Source: an uncultured Veillonellaceae bacterium
Lineage (GTDB): Bacteria > Bacillota > Negativicutes > Veillonellales > Dialisteraceae
Length of the DNA stretch: 64,000 nt
Reading direction: 5' to 3'
NCBI GenBank assembly: GCA_927353735.1
Contig: CAKMIA010000001.1
Span: forward strand, 248,001 to 312,000
Position numbers and translations under genes: made by a program. The notes under the pieces were generated by a model that did no database searches, had not been told where the DNA came from, and worked only from the letters and a program-made list of their open reading frames with translations. Numbering within the stretch: position 1 is the first letter of the stretch; the number at the start of each line of letters is the position of its first letter. Below are positions 26,373 to 36,667 of the stretch, in pieces.

Positions 26373-27680
26373 TTATATCCGGTGCCGCCGTTCTTCCCAG
26401 CGGCGGCTGAGCTCCTCTTCCTTCCCGTTCATGACGGGCTTATAATACACGGCCTGTTTTAATTCATCCGGCAGATACTGCTGTTCTACCCAGCCCCCAT
26501 ACGCATGGGGGTACTTATAGCCGATCCCCTGTCCCAGTTTGGCTGCACCGCTGTAATGTGCATCCTTCAAGTACTGGGGAATGGTCCAGCTGTTTTTCTT
26601 TCGTACGTCTGCCTCAGCCGCATCAATCCCATTAATGGCACTATTGCTTTTCGGAGCCAGACAGATATAAATCACGGCTTCTGCCAGAGGAATCCGTCCT
26701 TCCGGAAATCCCACCATTTCTGCGGCCTGTGCAGCGGCCACTGCCACCTGCAGAGCCTGTGGATCAGCCAGGCCCACATCTTCAGCGGCACAGATCATGA
26801 TCCGCCGGGAAATAAAGGACGGCTTTTCCCCGCCCTCGATCATACGGGCCATATAATGCAGCGCCGCATCGGGATCGCTGCCCCGCATACTTTTAATGAA
26901 TGCCGAAACAATATCATAATGATAATCGCCATTCTTATCATACAATGACAGATGGTCCCCGGCAACTCGGCGAAGCACCTCTGCCGTAAGGGCACCGCCT
27001 GCGGGAATCATGGCCGCGGTCTGTTCCAGCAGATTCAGCGCCATCCGCGCATCGCCGCCGGCAAAGCTGCTGATTTCCTTCAGGACCGCCTCTTCCGCCT
27101 GATACCGGCAGCGTCCCAGCCCCCGCTCCGGATCGGTCAGAGCTCTCCGGAGAATGGCCGTCAGAGCCCTTTCATCAAGAGCCTGCAGCCGGATCAGCCG
27201 CAGCCGGGAAAGCAGCGGCCCGTTGATTTCGAAATACGGATTTTCCGTCGTTGCACCGATCAGCACGAAGGTCCCGTCTTCCACATAGGGCAGCAGCACG
27301 TCCTGCTGCCCCTTGTTAAACCGGTGGATTTCATCAATGAATACAATGGTCCGCCGACCATAGTAATTCATTTCCTCTTTGGCCTTTTCCACCACGTCCC
27401 TTACATCCCGAATACCGCCGGCCGTTGCATTCAATTTGATAAAGCGGCTCTTTGTCATCTGCGCCACCACAGAGGCGATGGTGGTTTTCCCGCATCCCGG
27501 AGGCCCGAAAAGCAGCAGGGACGGCACAGTATCCCGCTCCATCATCTGATACAGAAAAGTGCCTCTTCCTACAGCAGACTCCTGCCCGAAAATCTCGTCC
27601 AGTGACATCGGACGCATCCGGTCCGCCAGCGGGGCAAATCGTTTCCGATTTTCCTGCGGTGCATCAAATAAAGAATCCAT
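26373..27680 (-). CDS. rarA: Replication-associated recombination protein RarA (MgsA)
   Basis: 435-residue AAA+ clamp-loader-like ATPase acting at stalled forks. Walker A GPPGCGKT is at 59-66, Walker B IVFIDEIHRFNKGQQD follows, then GATTENPYFEINGPLLSR (sensor and Arg-finger region). The C-terminal tetramerisation domain includes AEDVGLADPQAL and YKYPHAYGGWV. It is the first gene of an eight-gene operon ending with recX. The ribosome site is GGAGCGCAGGGAG, so spacing is ambiguous. The leader contains a LexA-like box and exclusive hairpins. Confidence 0.96.
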   Translation of the reverse strand: MDSLFDAPQENRKRFAPLADRMRPMSLDEIFGQESAVGRGTFLYQMMERDTVPSLLLFGPPGCGKTTIASVVAQMTKSRFIKLNATAGGIRDVRDVVEKAKEEMNYYGRRTIVFIDEIHRFNKGQQDVLLPYVEDGTFVLIGATTENPYFEINGPLLSRLRLIRLQALDERALTAILRRALTDPERGLGRCRYQAEEAVLKEISSFAGGDARMALNLLEQTAAMIPAGGALTAEVLRRVAGDHLSLYDKNGDYHYDIVSAFIKSMRGSDPDAALHYMARMIEGGEKPSFISRRIMICAAEDVGLADPQALQVAVAAAQAAEMVGFPEGRIPLAEAVIYICLAPKSNSAINGIDAAEADVRKKNSWTIPQYLKDAHYSGAAKLGQGIGYKYPHAYGGWVEQQYLPDELKQAVYYKPVMNGKEEELSRRWEERRHRI

Positions 27681-27698
27681 CTCCCTGCGCTCCTGTTT

Positions 27699-27751
27699 GA
27701 CCCTTACCGGGTCCTTCTCTCGACCCGTGAATATTTGTTCTGTTTATTATA
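27699..27751 (-). promoter_or_regulatory. rarA operon promoter, LexA-like box and leader hairpins
   Basis: Minus-strand TATAAT at 27746-27751, preceded at 18 bp by a weak TTTGCG. The 12-mer GAACAAATATTC (27729-27740) lies at the expected transcription start and differs by one base from the Gram-positive LexA core GAAC-N4-GTTC. Downstream, CGGGTC/GACCCG (27708-27727) and GACCC/GGGTC (27699-27713) are hairpins that share one arm and cannot form together. Confidence 0.55.
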
Positions 27752-27772
27752 CCTGTTTCATCGGAGCAACGC

Positions 27773-27810
27773 AAAAAAAGAAGCCGCTCACAGGTCTCCC
27801 GGAGCGGCTG
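27773..27810 (-). terminator. Terminator of the 6S-like RNA
   Basis: Minus-strand AGCCGCTC/GAGCGGCT stem with a 12-base loop, followed by seven T residues. No protein gene ends here, which argues that it terminates the non-coding transcript to its right. Confidence 0.88.
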
Positions 27811-27994
27811 TTCTCTCATCCCCACCATGTCGTAATTGCTTTATTTTGAGTCTGCATTTCTGCAGGTGGGTGTCCTTGTGAAAAGGTTCATCAATCCCCG
27901 AAGGGCATGGACGTCACTTTCCAGCTCAGACTCCCTATGTAAAGGTGTTGGTTCAAAATAGGTAAGCTGTACGTGCACAGCAGGGTTTTATTTA
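27811..27994 (-). ncRNA. ssrS: Probable 6S RNA (candidate)
   Basis: No coding frame fits this 185-base stretch, yet it has its own promoter and terminator. Hand folding gives a rod: TATTTTGA (about 27953-27960) pairs with TCAAAATA near the 3' side, and an arm GTGACGTCC/GGACAC is capped by CCCTTCGGGG. The sequence CTGCAGAAATGCAG forms a small GAAA-loop hairpin on the 3' strand of the central open region, as in 6S RNAs. Blocks GAGCTGGAAAGT and ACCCACCTG recall Firmicute 6S RNA. Location supports it: I recall B. subtilis bsrA lying near aspS and the rarA homologue yrvN, and here aspS and rarA flank it. 6S RNA binds the housekeeping RNA polymerase. An unnamed ncRNA remains possible. Confidence 0.65.
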
Positions 27995-27999
27995 CCCAT

Positions 28000-28028
28000 A
28001 GTGTAGCAGAAAATGCCTCTTTTTACAA
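28000..28028 (-). promoter_or_regulatory. Promoter of the 6S-like RNA
   Basis: Minus-strand TTGTAA (28023-28028), 17 bp, TACACT (28000-28005); transcription would start near 27994. It lies downstream of the pepT stop codon and is not followed by a protein gene for over 300 bp. Confidence 0.75.
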
Positions 28029-28046
28029 GATTGACCTTTTCTTTAC

Positions 28047-28076
28047 AGCACCAGCCGTTTCCTATCAGCCGGTGCA
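28047..28076 (-). terminator. Possible weak terminator after pepT
   Basis: Minus-strand GCACCGGC/GGCTGGTGC stem (with one G-U pair) and only a short T-poor tail, 27 bp after the pepT stop. Confidence 0.4.
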
Positions 28077-28102
28077 ACAGAACATTTTTCATGGAACTGA
28101 CT

Positions 28103-29326
28103 CTATTCGTCTCCCCGTATGAGAAATACCAGTGTCTCCGCACATTTGGCCAGAGAACGGACCGGCAGGTATTCAAAGCGGCCATGAAAATTATGCCCGC
28201 CCGTAAACAAATTCGGACAGGGCAGTCCCATAGCGGACAGACTGGCCCCATCCGTCCCTCCGCGTACTGCTGTGATTTTCGGTTCCACACCGGCCTTCCG
28301 CATGGCCCGCTTCGCTTGTTCCACAACATCAAATACCGGAAGGATATACTCTTTCATATTCCGATACGATTCCCTCAGAAAAATCTCTGCCGTTCCCGCT
28401 CCATATATGGTATTCATCAGTTCCGTCATGGCGGAAATCACATGTTCCCGCTGCTTCAGCTTCTCTGCATCGTGATCACGTAGGATAAGCCGGATCTCCG
28501 CCTGCTCCACGGTCCCCTGCATGGAAGTCACATGATAGAATCCCTCATGATCCTCTGTATATTCCGGCCGCTCTCCTGCAGGCAGCCCCTGCAGCCATTG
28601 CGCCGCTATTGTCACCGCGTTGCGCATTTTTCCTTTGGCCTCCCCGGGATGCACGGACACTCCATGAAACAGGATGCGGGCTTCACTGGCATTGAACGTC
28701 TCATAGCTCAGTTCACCAAGCTCGCCTCCATCCACGGTATACGCATATGCTGCACCAAAGGCCTCCAGCGGAAACTGTTCCGTCCCCCGTCCGATCTCCT
28801 CGTCCGGCGTAAATGCCACATGCACTTCTCCATGGGGAATATCCGGATGATGAAGAAGATACTCGCAGGCCGACACAATGGCACAGATCCCCGCTTTATC
28901 ATCGGCTCCGAGCAGAGATTTCCCGTCAGAGGTCAGAATGGTCTGTCCCTGATACTGTTTCAGCTCCGGAAATACCACCGGATCGAGAACATCCTGTTCA
29001 TTCAGAGGAATCACACCTCCGTCATAATCGGAATGAATGCAGACAGATACATTGCTTCCATTGGCTTCAGGACTGGTATCCATATGGGCAGTCAGTCCCA
29101 TGACCGGCTTTTGTTTCCCCTGCGCGGGAAGAACCGCCAGCACATAGCCATACGGCGTGACCTGTACATTCTTCATCCCGATCCGGCGCAGTTCCTCCGC
29201 GAGATGTTCCGCCAGCTTCCATTCTCCGGCGGCACTGGGAAGAGACTGCGACGTTTCATCTGATGTGGTATCCATCTCCGCATAGGAACGGAACCGTTCA
29301 ATCAACCGGGTTTCATCAAACAGCAT
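28103..29326 (-). CDS. pepT: Peptidase T (tripeptide aminopeptidase)
   Basis: 407-residue cytoplasmic zinc aminopeptidase of family M20B that removes the N-terminal residue of tripeptides. Metal and catalytic motifs are in order: TAHMDTSPEANG (His and Asp), LLGADDKAGICAI (bridging Asp), FTPDEEIGRG (catalytic Glu pair) and FTGGHNFHGRFEYLP (last His ligand). Length agrees with PepT (about 408). The ATG at 29326 follows GGGAGGA; the extension to 29356 is ignored. It lies after the aspS terminator, with no obvious promoter in the short gap, so read-through from the recJ-aspS operon is possible. Confidence 0.96.
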   Translation of the reverse strand: MLFDETRLIERFRSYAEMDTTSDETSQSLPSAAGEWKLAEHLAEELRRIGMKNVQVTPYGYVLAVLPAQGKQKPVMGLTAHMDTSPEANGSNVSVCIHSDYDGGVIPLNEQDVLDPVVFPELKQYQGQTILTSDGKSLLGADDKAGICAIVSACEYLLHHPDIPHGEVHVAFTPDEEIGRGTEQFPLEAFGAAYAYTVDGGELGELSYETFNASEARILFHGVSVHPGEAKGKMRNAVTIAAQWLQGLPAGERPEYTEDHEGFYHVTSMQGTVEQAEIRLILRDHDAEKLKQREHVISAMTELMNTIYGAGTAEIFLRESYRNMKEYILPVFDVVEQAKRAMRKAGVEPKITAVRGGTDGASLSAMGLPCPNLFTGGHNFHGRFEYLPVRSLAKCAETLVFLIRGDE

Positions 29327-29354
29327 AAAAATCCTCCCGCAGTTTTCAGACTGC

Positions 29355-29387
29355 AAAAAAATCCTCCACTACGGAGTAATGGAGGAT
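29355..29387 (-). terminator. Terminator after aspS
   Basis: Minus-strand AATCCTCCA/TGGAGGATT stem followed by seven T residues, closing the long recJ-to-aspS operon. Confidence 0.88.
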
Positions 29388-29398
29388 TGATGAAGCTA

Positions 29399-31201
<1,803 letters not shown>

Positions 31202-31291
31202 ATTTGAGCACCTCTCCAATTCATGATTTTGTGCCGTGCGTCTTTCGTACGACATATAGTTTTCACCGGAATCCGGCGTATTTACATTTTC

Positions 31292-32557
31292 TTATTTTAC
31301 TCCAGATTCCTTTTCCATGATATACTTCGGTATCATTTCAAAAGAAATTTTTTCCTGACTGCCTTCGGCCATCGACTTGACTTCTGCCGCTCCGGCAGCC
31401 AGTTCATTGTCTCCGATGATCACGGTATAGTCAGCGCCGCTCCGTCCGGCCTGCTTCATCTGCCCCTTGAGGCTGCGCCCCTGCAGGTCCATATCAGCCC
31501 GCACGCCTTCTGCACGAAGCTGCTGCTGGATCTTCAGCCCTTCAGCCACGGCATTATCGCCCAGTGCCGCAATATATACGTGGCGCGGCTTGACCGGTGC
31601 CGGAATCAGATTCTGCATTTCCAGAGCCAGCAGCAGCCGCTCCAGCCCCACGGCAAAGCCTACGCTCGGCGTATGCGGGCCGCCGATCTCCTCTACCAGA
31701 CCGTCATACCGGCCGCCGCCGCAGATCGCGCTCTGCGCTCCCAGCGGGGTATACTGAATTTCAAAGGCCGTATTCGTATAATAATCCAGCCCGCGCACCA
31801 GCTGTGGGTCCAGTTCATAGGAGATCCCCAGTGCCGTAAGATATTTCTGCAGCGCTTCAAACTTGGCCTGGCATTCTTCACAAAGGTAATCCGTGATTTT
31901 CGGCGCGTCTTTGGAAGCTTCCCGGCAGCCTTCCTCTTTGCAGTCTAGTACACGAAGCGGATTCTTTTCCAGCCGTTCCTTGCACACATCACAAAGAGAT
32001 TCTTCCCGTTCATGGAAATACTCAATCAGTTTCTGACGGTATACCGGACGGCATTTGGAGCATCCGATGGAATTGACATGGAGCACCAGATCCTTCAGCC
32101 CAAGTTTCTGGAACAGGTTGTAGGCCAGGGAAATCGCTTCCGCATCTGCCGCCGGTGAATCTGCGCCGAGCACTTCCACGCCGAACTGATGAAATTCACG
32201 ATACCGGCCGGCCTGCGGACGGTCATAGCGGAACATGGAGCCGATATAGAACAGCTTATGCACCTGCTGATCACCGTAAAGCTTATGTTCCAGATAGGCC
32301 CGCACGGCCGATGCCGTGTTTTCCGGGCGCAAGGTAATGCTACGTCCGCCGCGGTCAGTAAAGGTATACATTTCCTTCGTTACTACATCGGTGGTATCGC
32401 CGATGCCCCGCTGAAACAGCTCCGTCGCCTCAAACATAGGTGTACGGATTTCTCCGTATCCGTAGCTGCCGCACAGCTGGCGAATAACGCTTTCCATATA
32501 ATTCCATTTATAGGCATCTTCCGGGAGAATATCCTGCGTGCCTCGTAATGCCTGCAT
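31292..32557 (-). CDS. hisS: Histidyl-tRNA synthetase
   Basis: 421-residue class II synthetase. The N-terminal LRGTQDILP, motif 1 RTPMFEATELFQRGIGDTTD (spans read separately), motif 2 FRYDRPQAGRYREFHQ, the HisA motif LVRGLDYYTNTAFE and motif 3 SVGFAVGLERLL are all present. The C-terminal anticodon domain (about 325-421) ends with VKSMAEGSQEKIS. GGGGGC precedes the ATG. The 90 bp to aspS contain no clear terminator. Confidence 0.97.
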   Translation of the reverse strand: MQALRGTQDILPEDAYKWNYMESVIRQLCGSYGYGEIRTPMFEATELFQRGIGDTTDVVTKEMYTFTDRGGRSITLRPENTASAVRAYLEHKLYGDQQVHKLFYIGSMFRYDRPQAGRYREFHQFGVEVLGADSPAADAEAISLAYNLFQKLGLKDLVLHVNSIGCSKCRPVYRQKLIEYFHEREESLCDVCKERLEKNPLRVLDCKEEGCREASKDAPKITDYLCEECQAKFEALQKYLTALGISYELDPQLVRGLDYYTNTAFEIQYTPLGAQSAICGGGRYDGLVEEIGGPHTPSVGFAVGLERLLLALEMQNLIPAPVKPRHVYIAALGDNAVAEGLKIQQQLRAEGVRADMDLQGRSLKGQMKQAGRSGADYTVIIGDNELAAGAAEVKSMAEGSQEKISFEMIPKYIMEKESGVK

Positions 32558-32575
32558 ATTCTGCTGCCCCCTTCT

Positions 32576-34024
32576 TTATGATTCCTGTCCTGCCGTTTTC
32601 TTCCGGTCAGGCAGAAAATCCCATAATGCATCCCGCGCGCTGCACAGCGCAGAAAGTTTTGCTTCATAAGCCCCGGGCTGCCTGGGCATATAAAGTTTTT
32701 TCAGACGAAAGCCGCCGGGAAGCACCGCCTTGGAAACGGCTCCGGCGCCCGCACCGATCACATGCTGATGTTCGCCGATCATCTGGATATTGTACAGGGA
32801 ATCCCGCCCTTCCAGCGCGTATCCCACATTGGCAAAATCATCCGTCATATATTTCTGCCGATACAGATAATACGGATGATATCCTTCTTTCAGAAGCCGC
32901 TCCTGCGTCAGATGCAGCATGGCCTCCACTTCATGTTCCGGAGGCAGCTTCCATTCTTTTTCTTTCTCAAAAAAAGGGCTGCCCCGCTTCACAGCCAATG
33001 TATGAATTGTAACATTTTCCGGCCGCAATTGGCAAATCACACGGAGATTCTCCTCCATATCCGCTATTGTCTGCTCCGGCAGTCCGCAGATAAAGTCCAT
33101 ATTGACCACAGGAAAACCGGCTTCTCTCACCTCCCGAAAAGCCCGGAGAATATCCCTGCTGCCATGGGTGCGTGACACCTTCGCCAGAATGCGGTCCTGC
33201 ATGGTCTGGGGATTGATGGAAATCCGATTGACTCCATGACGGCGAAGCACCTGAAGCATCACCGGATCGACCGTATCCGGCCGGCCCGCCTCCACAGTCC
33301 ATTCCACCCGCTCCTGCAGCGGAACAGACGCCCTCACCGCATCAAGAACGCGCTCCATCTGAGCCGCCGTGAGAATGGTCGGCGTCCCGCCGCCAAAATA
33401 AATGCTCTCGATGACAAAATGCTTCCGCCGGCTCAGCGCACCGGCACGACGAATATCCTCACACAGCGATGCCGTAAACGAATCCAGAGCCTCTCCCCGC
33501 CGCACGATGGCCGCCGGGAAAGAGCAGTATGCACAGTGGCTGGGACAGAACGGAATGTGGATATACAGCGCCGCCGGAGTCGTTCCTGCTTTTTCCTGGT
33601 CCAGTACTGCTTTCTGGCATTGGGCAGCCTCCATAAGCAGTTCTCTTACAGAGGGAGCGACTTTCTCATTCTCCAGAAAACGTTCTGCAAACTCCCTCCA
33701 CGGTCCGGCAGCGGACAGAAACGGATACAAGGCCTTGACCGGCCGCATTCCCAGCATAAATCCCCAGCGCCCCAGCGGCTTCCCGGTCTGCCCGGCCAGC
33801 TGTTCCATCAGAAAATGAGCGATTTCCCGCCGGTTCCGGCATACGGAAGAAACGGCACAACAGGCCCCTTCATGGACAAGGGCAGCCTGCCAGCCGCCCG
33901 GTGCTTCCTGAACACGGAAAATCCATGAGGCCGTTCCTTCTCTGGCATAGGAAATTCCGAAGTGCAGAAAAGCCTGCGCCGCCATGGAGGAAAATGACAC
34001 AGGCCCATCAAACCGGTAATTCAT
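32576..34024 (-). CDS. hemZ: HemZ-type radical SAM coproporphyrinogen dehydrogenase
   Basis: About 482 residues with the ATGA start at 34024; a start seven codons earlier is possible. The N-terminal 150 residues are specific to the HemZ branch. The radical SAM motif YIHIPFCPSHCAYCSFP (C-x3-C-x2-C, about 155-171) and IYFGGGTPTIL are HemN-like, as are GVNRISINPQTM and FICGLPEQT. Anaerobic coproporphyrinogen III oxidation is the presumed role, though HemZ activity is weakly established and related proteins move haem. It overlaps fur, which fits iron-linked haem metabolism. Confidence 0.9.
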   Translation of the reverse strand: MNYRFDGPVSFSSMAAQAFLHFGISYAREGTASWIFRVQEAPGGWQAALVHEGACCAVSSVCRNRREIAHFLMEQLAGQTGKPLGRWGFMLGMRPVKALYPFLSAAGPWREFAERFLENEKVAPSVRELLMEAAQCQKAVLDQEKAGTTPAALYIHIPFCPSHCAYCSFPAAIVRRGEALDSFTASLCEDIRRAGALSRRKHFVIESIYFGGGTPTILTAAQMERVLDAVRASVPLQERVEWTVEAGRPDTVDPVMLQVLRRHGVNRISINPQTMQDRILAKVSRTHGSRDILRAFREVREAGFPVVNMDFICGLPEQTIADMEENLRVICQLRPENVTIHTLAVKRGSPFFEKEKEWKLPPEHEVEAMLHLTQERLLKEGYHPYYLYRQKYMTDDFANVGYALEGRDSLYNIQMIGEHQHVIGAGAGAVSKAVLPGGFRLKKLYMPRQPGAYEAKLSALCSARDALWDFLPDRKKTAGQES

Positions 34025-34476
34025 CTGGCATTCTTTTTTCGACATTCTCTGCAGTACCCGTATACCTTCAACTGGGAATCAACAATCTGAAATCCGTTTT
34101 CCCGTTCCATTTTTTCCTTCAGACCGCTGCCGAATTCATAAGAAAATTCCACCACCTTGCCGCAGCCCAGACAGATCAGATGGTGATGTGAGTGTTTCAG
34201 ATTCCGATCATTCAGCTCATACCGGCTACGCCCGTCGCCGAAGTCCAGTTTTTTCAGAAGCTCCAGCGAGGTAAACAGCTCCAGAGAACGATAGACCGTA
34301 GCCAGACCGATATCCGGATTTTCATTTTTCACGAGGGAAAACACGTCCTCAGCACTCATGTGATTTTCCCGGCTGTCCAGAAAGGCCTGAAGCACGACCT
34401 GCCGCTGTCGGGTAAATTTATACTTTTTTTCCTTGATACGCTCCCGAAGCGCCTCCATGATATCTGAATGTCTCAT
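34021..34476 (-). CDS. fur: Ferric uptake regulator (Fur family)
   Basis: 151-residue metal-sensing repressor. The winged helix domain (about 1-85) has RQRQVVLQAFLDSRENHMSAEDVF and GLATVYRSLELF, and the dimerisation domain has HSHHHLICLGCGKVVEF and a second Cys pair CRECRKK. The metal-site His residues are present, and the CxxC pairs suggest structural zinc. Fur is the likely subtype, but PerR or Zur cannot be excluded. It overlaps perM and hemZ by ATGA on both sides. A Fur-like box lies at the promoter of this operon (41145-41163). Confidence 0.9.
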   Translation of the reverse strand: MRHSDIMEALRERIKEKKYKFTRQRQVVLQAFLDSRENHMSAEDVFSLVKNENPDIGLATVYRSLELFTSLELLKKLDFGDGRSRYELNDRNLKHSHHHLICLGCGKVVEFSYEFGSGLKEKMERENGFQIVDSQLKVYGYCRECRKKNAR

Positions 34477-35546
34477 GTGGGATTCTCCTTTGATTTTCCC
34501 GTTTTATAGCGGTCATAAAACCACATATGCTTCAGCATGACCTGCAGAACGGCCAGTGTCGGCACCGCAATCATCATCCCGACCACGCCGTACAGATGAC
34601 CGCCCACCAGCACCCCCAGAATGATCGCCACCGGATGCACATTGATGATGCTTCCCATCAGCTTCGGCATGATCAGATGGGAATCCAGCTGCTGTACAAC
34701 GATATAAAACAGGATGACCTTGACCATGACGGCGGACCCCTGCGTCAGTCCCAGCAGTACCGGGGGAACGGCTCCGATGATCGGCCCCAGAATCGGAATC
34801 ATTTCCACCAGACCGGCCAGCAGCCCGATCACCAGAGGATACGGAATTCCCAGCGCCATCATACCGATAAACACGACCAGTGCCATACACACACACAGTG
34901 TCAGCTGTCCGCGGATATAGGCCGCCAGAACATAATGAATTTCATGAAACAGCCGCTCCAGATGCGGCGTATAGGATGCCGGGAAAAGACCGATAAAGCC
35001 TCTGCAGAAAACAGTTCCTTTTTTGATCATGTAAAACGTGATGATTGGTACGATGATCAGCTCCACAATGGTTCCTGCAAAGGAAAAAACAGCGGATACA
35101 CTGACCGATGCCAGCTGCAGCATATAACTTCCGATTTTTTCCAGCGTATTGGCAATGAGCTGTTTGACCTCCGGCGGCATGGAGCTCAGTTGATACTGTG
35201 CCTCCAGCCGTGGAATGGCATTCTGAATATTGACGATGATCCCGGGAATGCTGGCCGCAAATTCCTTAAATTCCTTGATGAACGGCACCAGTACATAAGC
35301 CGCGATCAGATACAGCGCCTCTGCGAAAATCACAAAGGACACAACGATCCATACATCATAGGGAATGCGCCCTACACCGGCCCGGACCGCCATTCTCTGA
35401 AGCAAATCAGCCAGCGGCTTCAGCAGAATAGCCAGGATCAGCGACAGCCCGAAGGGAAACAGAATCGCCGGCACCAGAAACAAAATGACACCCAGAAATA
35501 CTGCGGCAGCAATCCGCAGCCAGAACTGTGCCCCTTTTTTCATCAT
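34473..35546 (-). CDS. AI-2E family transporter / PerM-like permease
   Basis: About 357-residue integral membrane protein with roughly eight membrane segments in the typical order: one long pair near the N-terminus, a large central soluble loop (about 100-160), and the C-terminal cluster with PILGPIIGAVPPVLLGL and LGVLVGGHLYGVVGMMIAVP. The family exports small molecules or sodium/protons; the AI-2 label is historical and the substrate is unknown. Starts ATG-ATG after AGGAG and overlaps the preceding stop (TGATG). It is followed by fur with an ATGA overlap. Confidence 0.9.
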   Translation of the reverse strand: MMKKGAQFWLRIAAAVFLGVILFLVPAILFPFGLSLILAILLKPLADLLQRMAVRAGVGRIPYDVWIVVSFVIFAEALYLIAAYVLVPFIKEFKEFAASIPGIIVNIQNAIPRLEAQYQLSSMPPEVKQLIANTLEKIGSYMLQLASVSVSAVFSFAGTIVELIIVPIITFYMIKKGTVFCRGFIGLFPASYTPHLERLFHEIHYVLAAYIRGQLTLCVCMALVVFIGMMALGIPYPLVIGLLAGLVEMIPILGPIIGAVPPVLLGLTQGSAVMVKVILFYIVVQQLDSHLIMPKLMGSIINVHPVAIILGVLVGGHLYGVVGMMIAVPTLAVLQVMLKHMWFYDRYKTGKSKENPT

Positions 35547-36184
35547 CAAACTCCTGTGAGGAAAGGATTATTCCTCTTTTCCACGCCAATCGCCGTAGGC
35601 TCTCCATGACCGGACAGCACATGTACGTCGTCCGGCAGAGCAAACAGCTTCTCACGGATGCTGTTCACCAGCACGGTCATGCTGCCGCCGGGAAAATCCG
35701 TTCTTCCGATAGAACTCTGGAACAGTGCATCTCCGGTAAATACGATACCTTCCTTTTCCTCATAAAAGGAGATGCCGCCCGGTGTATGCCCCGGTGTCTC
35801 CAGAACCTGAAAATCCATACCACCTTCGGTGATATGATCTCCGTCCTTGACATACACATCCGGTTCATTGCACAAAACCGGCTCTGCCATCATATTCGAC
35901 AGATTGAGCGACGCGCTGGTCAGCAGCGGCCGGTCCTTTTCGTTCATGTATACTTTGGCATCCGGATATTTTTCCCGCAGAAAATTCAGTCCCGCAATAT
36001 GATCCACATGCGCATGGGTCAGAAGGATCTTTTCCGGCACTATCCCAAGCTTCAGAACGGCCTGCCATATATGCTCCGGACCGAAGGACGGATCAATGAT
36101 GACCGCTTTTTTTGTCTCCTCATCCCATGCAATGTATGTATTGGTCATAAACGGCCCCAATACCAGATAACTGATTTTCATCAT
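35546..36184 (-). CDS. Metallo-beta-lactamase fold hydrolase (glyoxalase II-like)
   Basis: 212-residue protein with the HxHxDH metal motif in LLTHAHVDHIAG (about 55-66), then ETPGHTPGG, FTGDALFQSSIGRTDFPGG and SGHGEPT, giving the full two-metal site. It resembles the YqgX/GloB-like group that splits thioesters such as S-lactoylglutathione or bacillithiol conjugates; the substrate is unknown. GGAGGGC precedes two adjacent ATGs. It lies between dtd and perM in the recJ operon. Confidence 0.9.
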   Translation of the reverse strand: MMKISYLVLGPFMTNTYIAWDEETKKAVIIDPSFGPEHIWQAVLKLGIVPEKILLTHAHVDHIAGLNFLREKYPDAKVYMNEKDRPLLTSASLNLSNMMAEPVLCNEPDVYVKDGDHITEGGMDFQVLETPGHTPGGISFYEEKEGIVFTGDALFQSSIGRTDFPGGSMTVLVNSIREKLFALPDDVHVLSGHGEPTAIGVEKRNNPFLTGV

Positions 36185-36217
36185 CTTGCTGCCCTCCTTT
36201 ATATGGGCACTATGCTG

Positions 36218-36667
36218 TCAGAAGGCCTTGCGGCTGTCCAGCAGAATTGTCACCGGGCCGTCATTTTCCAGATCCACTTTCATGTGCGTGCGGAACCGCC
36301 CGGTCTCCACCGATTTGACGCCATCCCGGCAGAGGTCCACCACCAGCTGATAAAGTTCATCAGCCTTATCAGGCGCTTCTGCTTCAAAAAAACTGGGACG
36401 CCGGCCATGGCGGCAGTCTCCGTACAGAGTGAACTGGGAAATGATCATCATCTCACCATCAATATCCTGTACGGACCGGTTCATTTTCCCTTCTGCATCT
36501 TCAAAAATGCGGAGATGCAGAAGCTTTTCCGCGATATACTGACTGTCTGCCTCCGTATCGCCTTTCCCGACACCGAGAAGCACTGACAGCCCCTGACCGA
36601 TGCGCCCTGTCTCTTCTCCTTCGGAACAGACCCGGCACCAGCTGCACCGCTGTACAACGGCTCTCAT
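36218..36667 (-). CDS. dtd: D-aminoacyl-tRNA deacylase
   Basis: 149-residue homodimeric editing enzyme that removes D-amino acids from tRNA. The SQFTLYGD block and the gating NDGPVTI loop are present, and the N-terminus MRAVVQRC is classic. It overlaps relA by ATGA, an arrangement common in Firmicutes (relA-dtd). Confidence 0.97.
   Translation of the reverse strand: MRAVVQRCSWCRVCSEGEETGRIGQGLSVLLGVGKGDTEADSQYIAEKLLHLRIFEDAEGKMNRSVQDIDGEMMIISQFTLYGDCRHGRRPSFFEAEAPDKADELYQLVVDLCRDGVKSVETGRFRTHMKVDLENDGPVTILLDSRKAF

Noticed and set aside
31202-31291. A possible T-box or regulatory element between hisS and aspS
   Set aside because: Only a short CCGGATTCCGG palindrome is visible. No T-box sequence or terminator with a U-tail is present.
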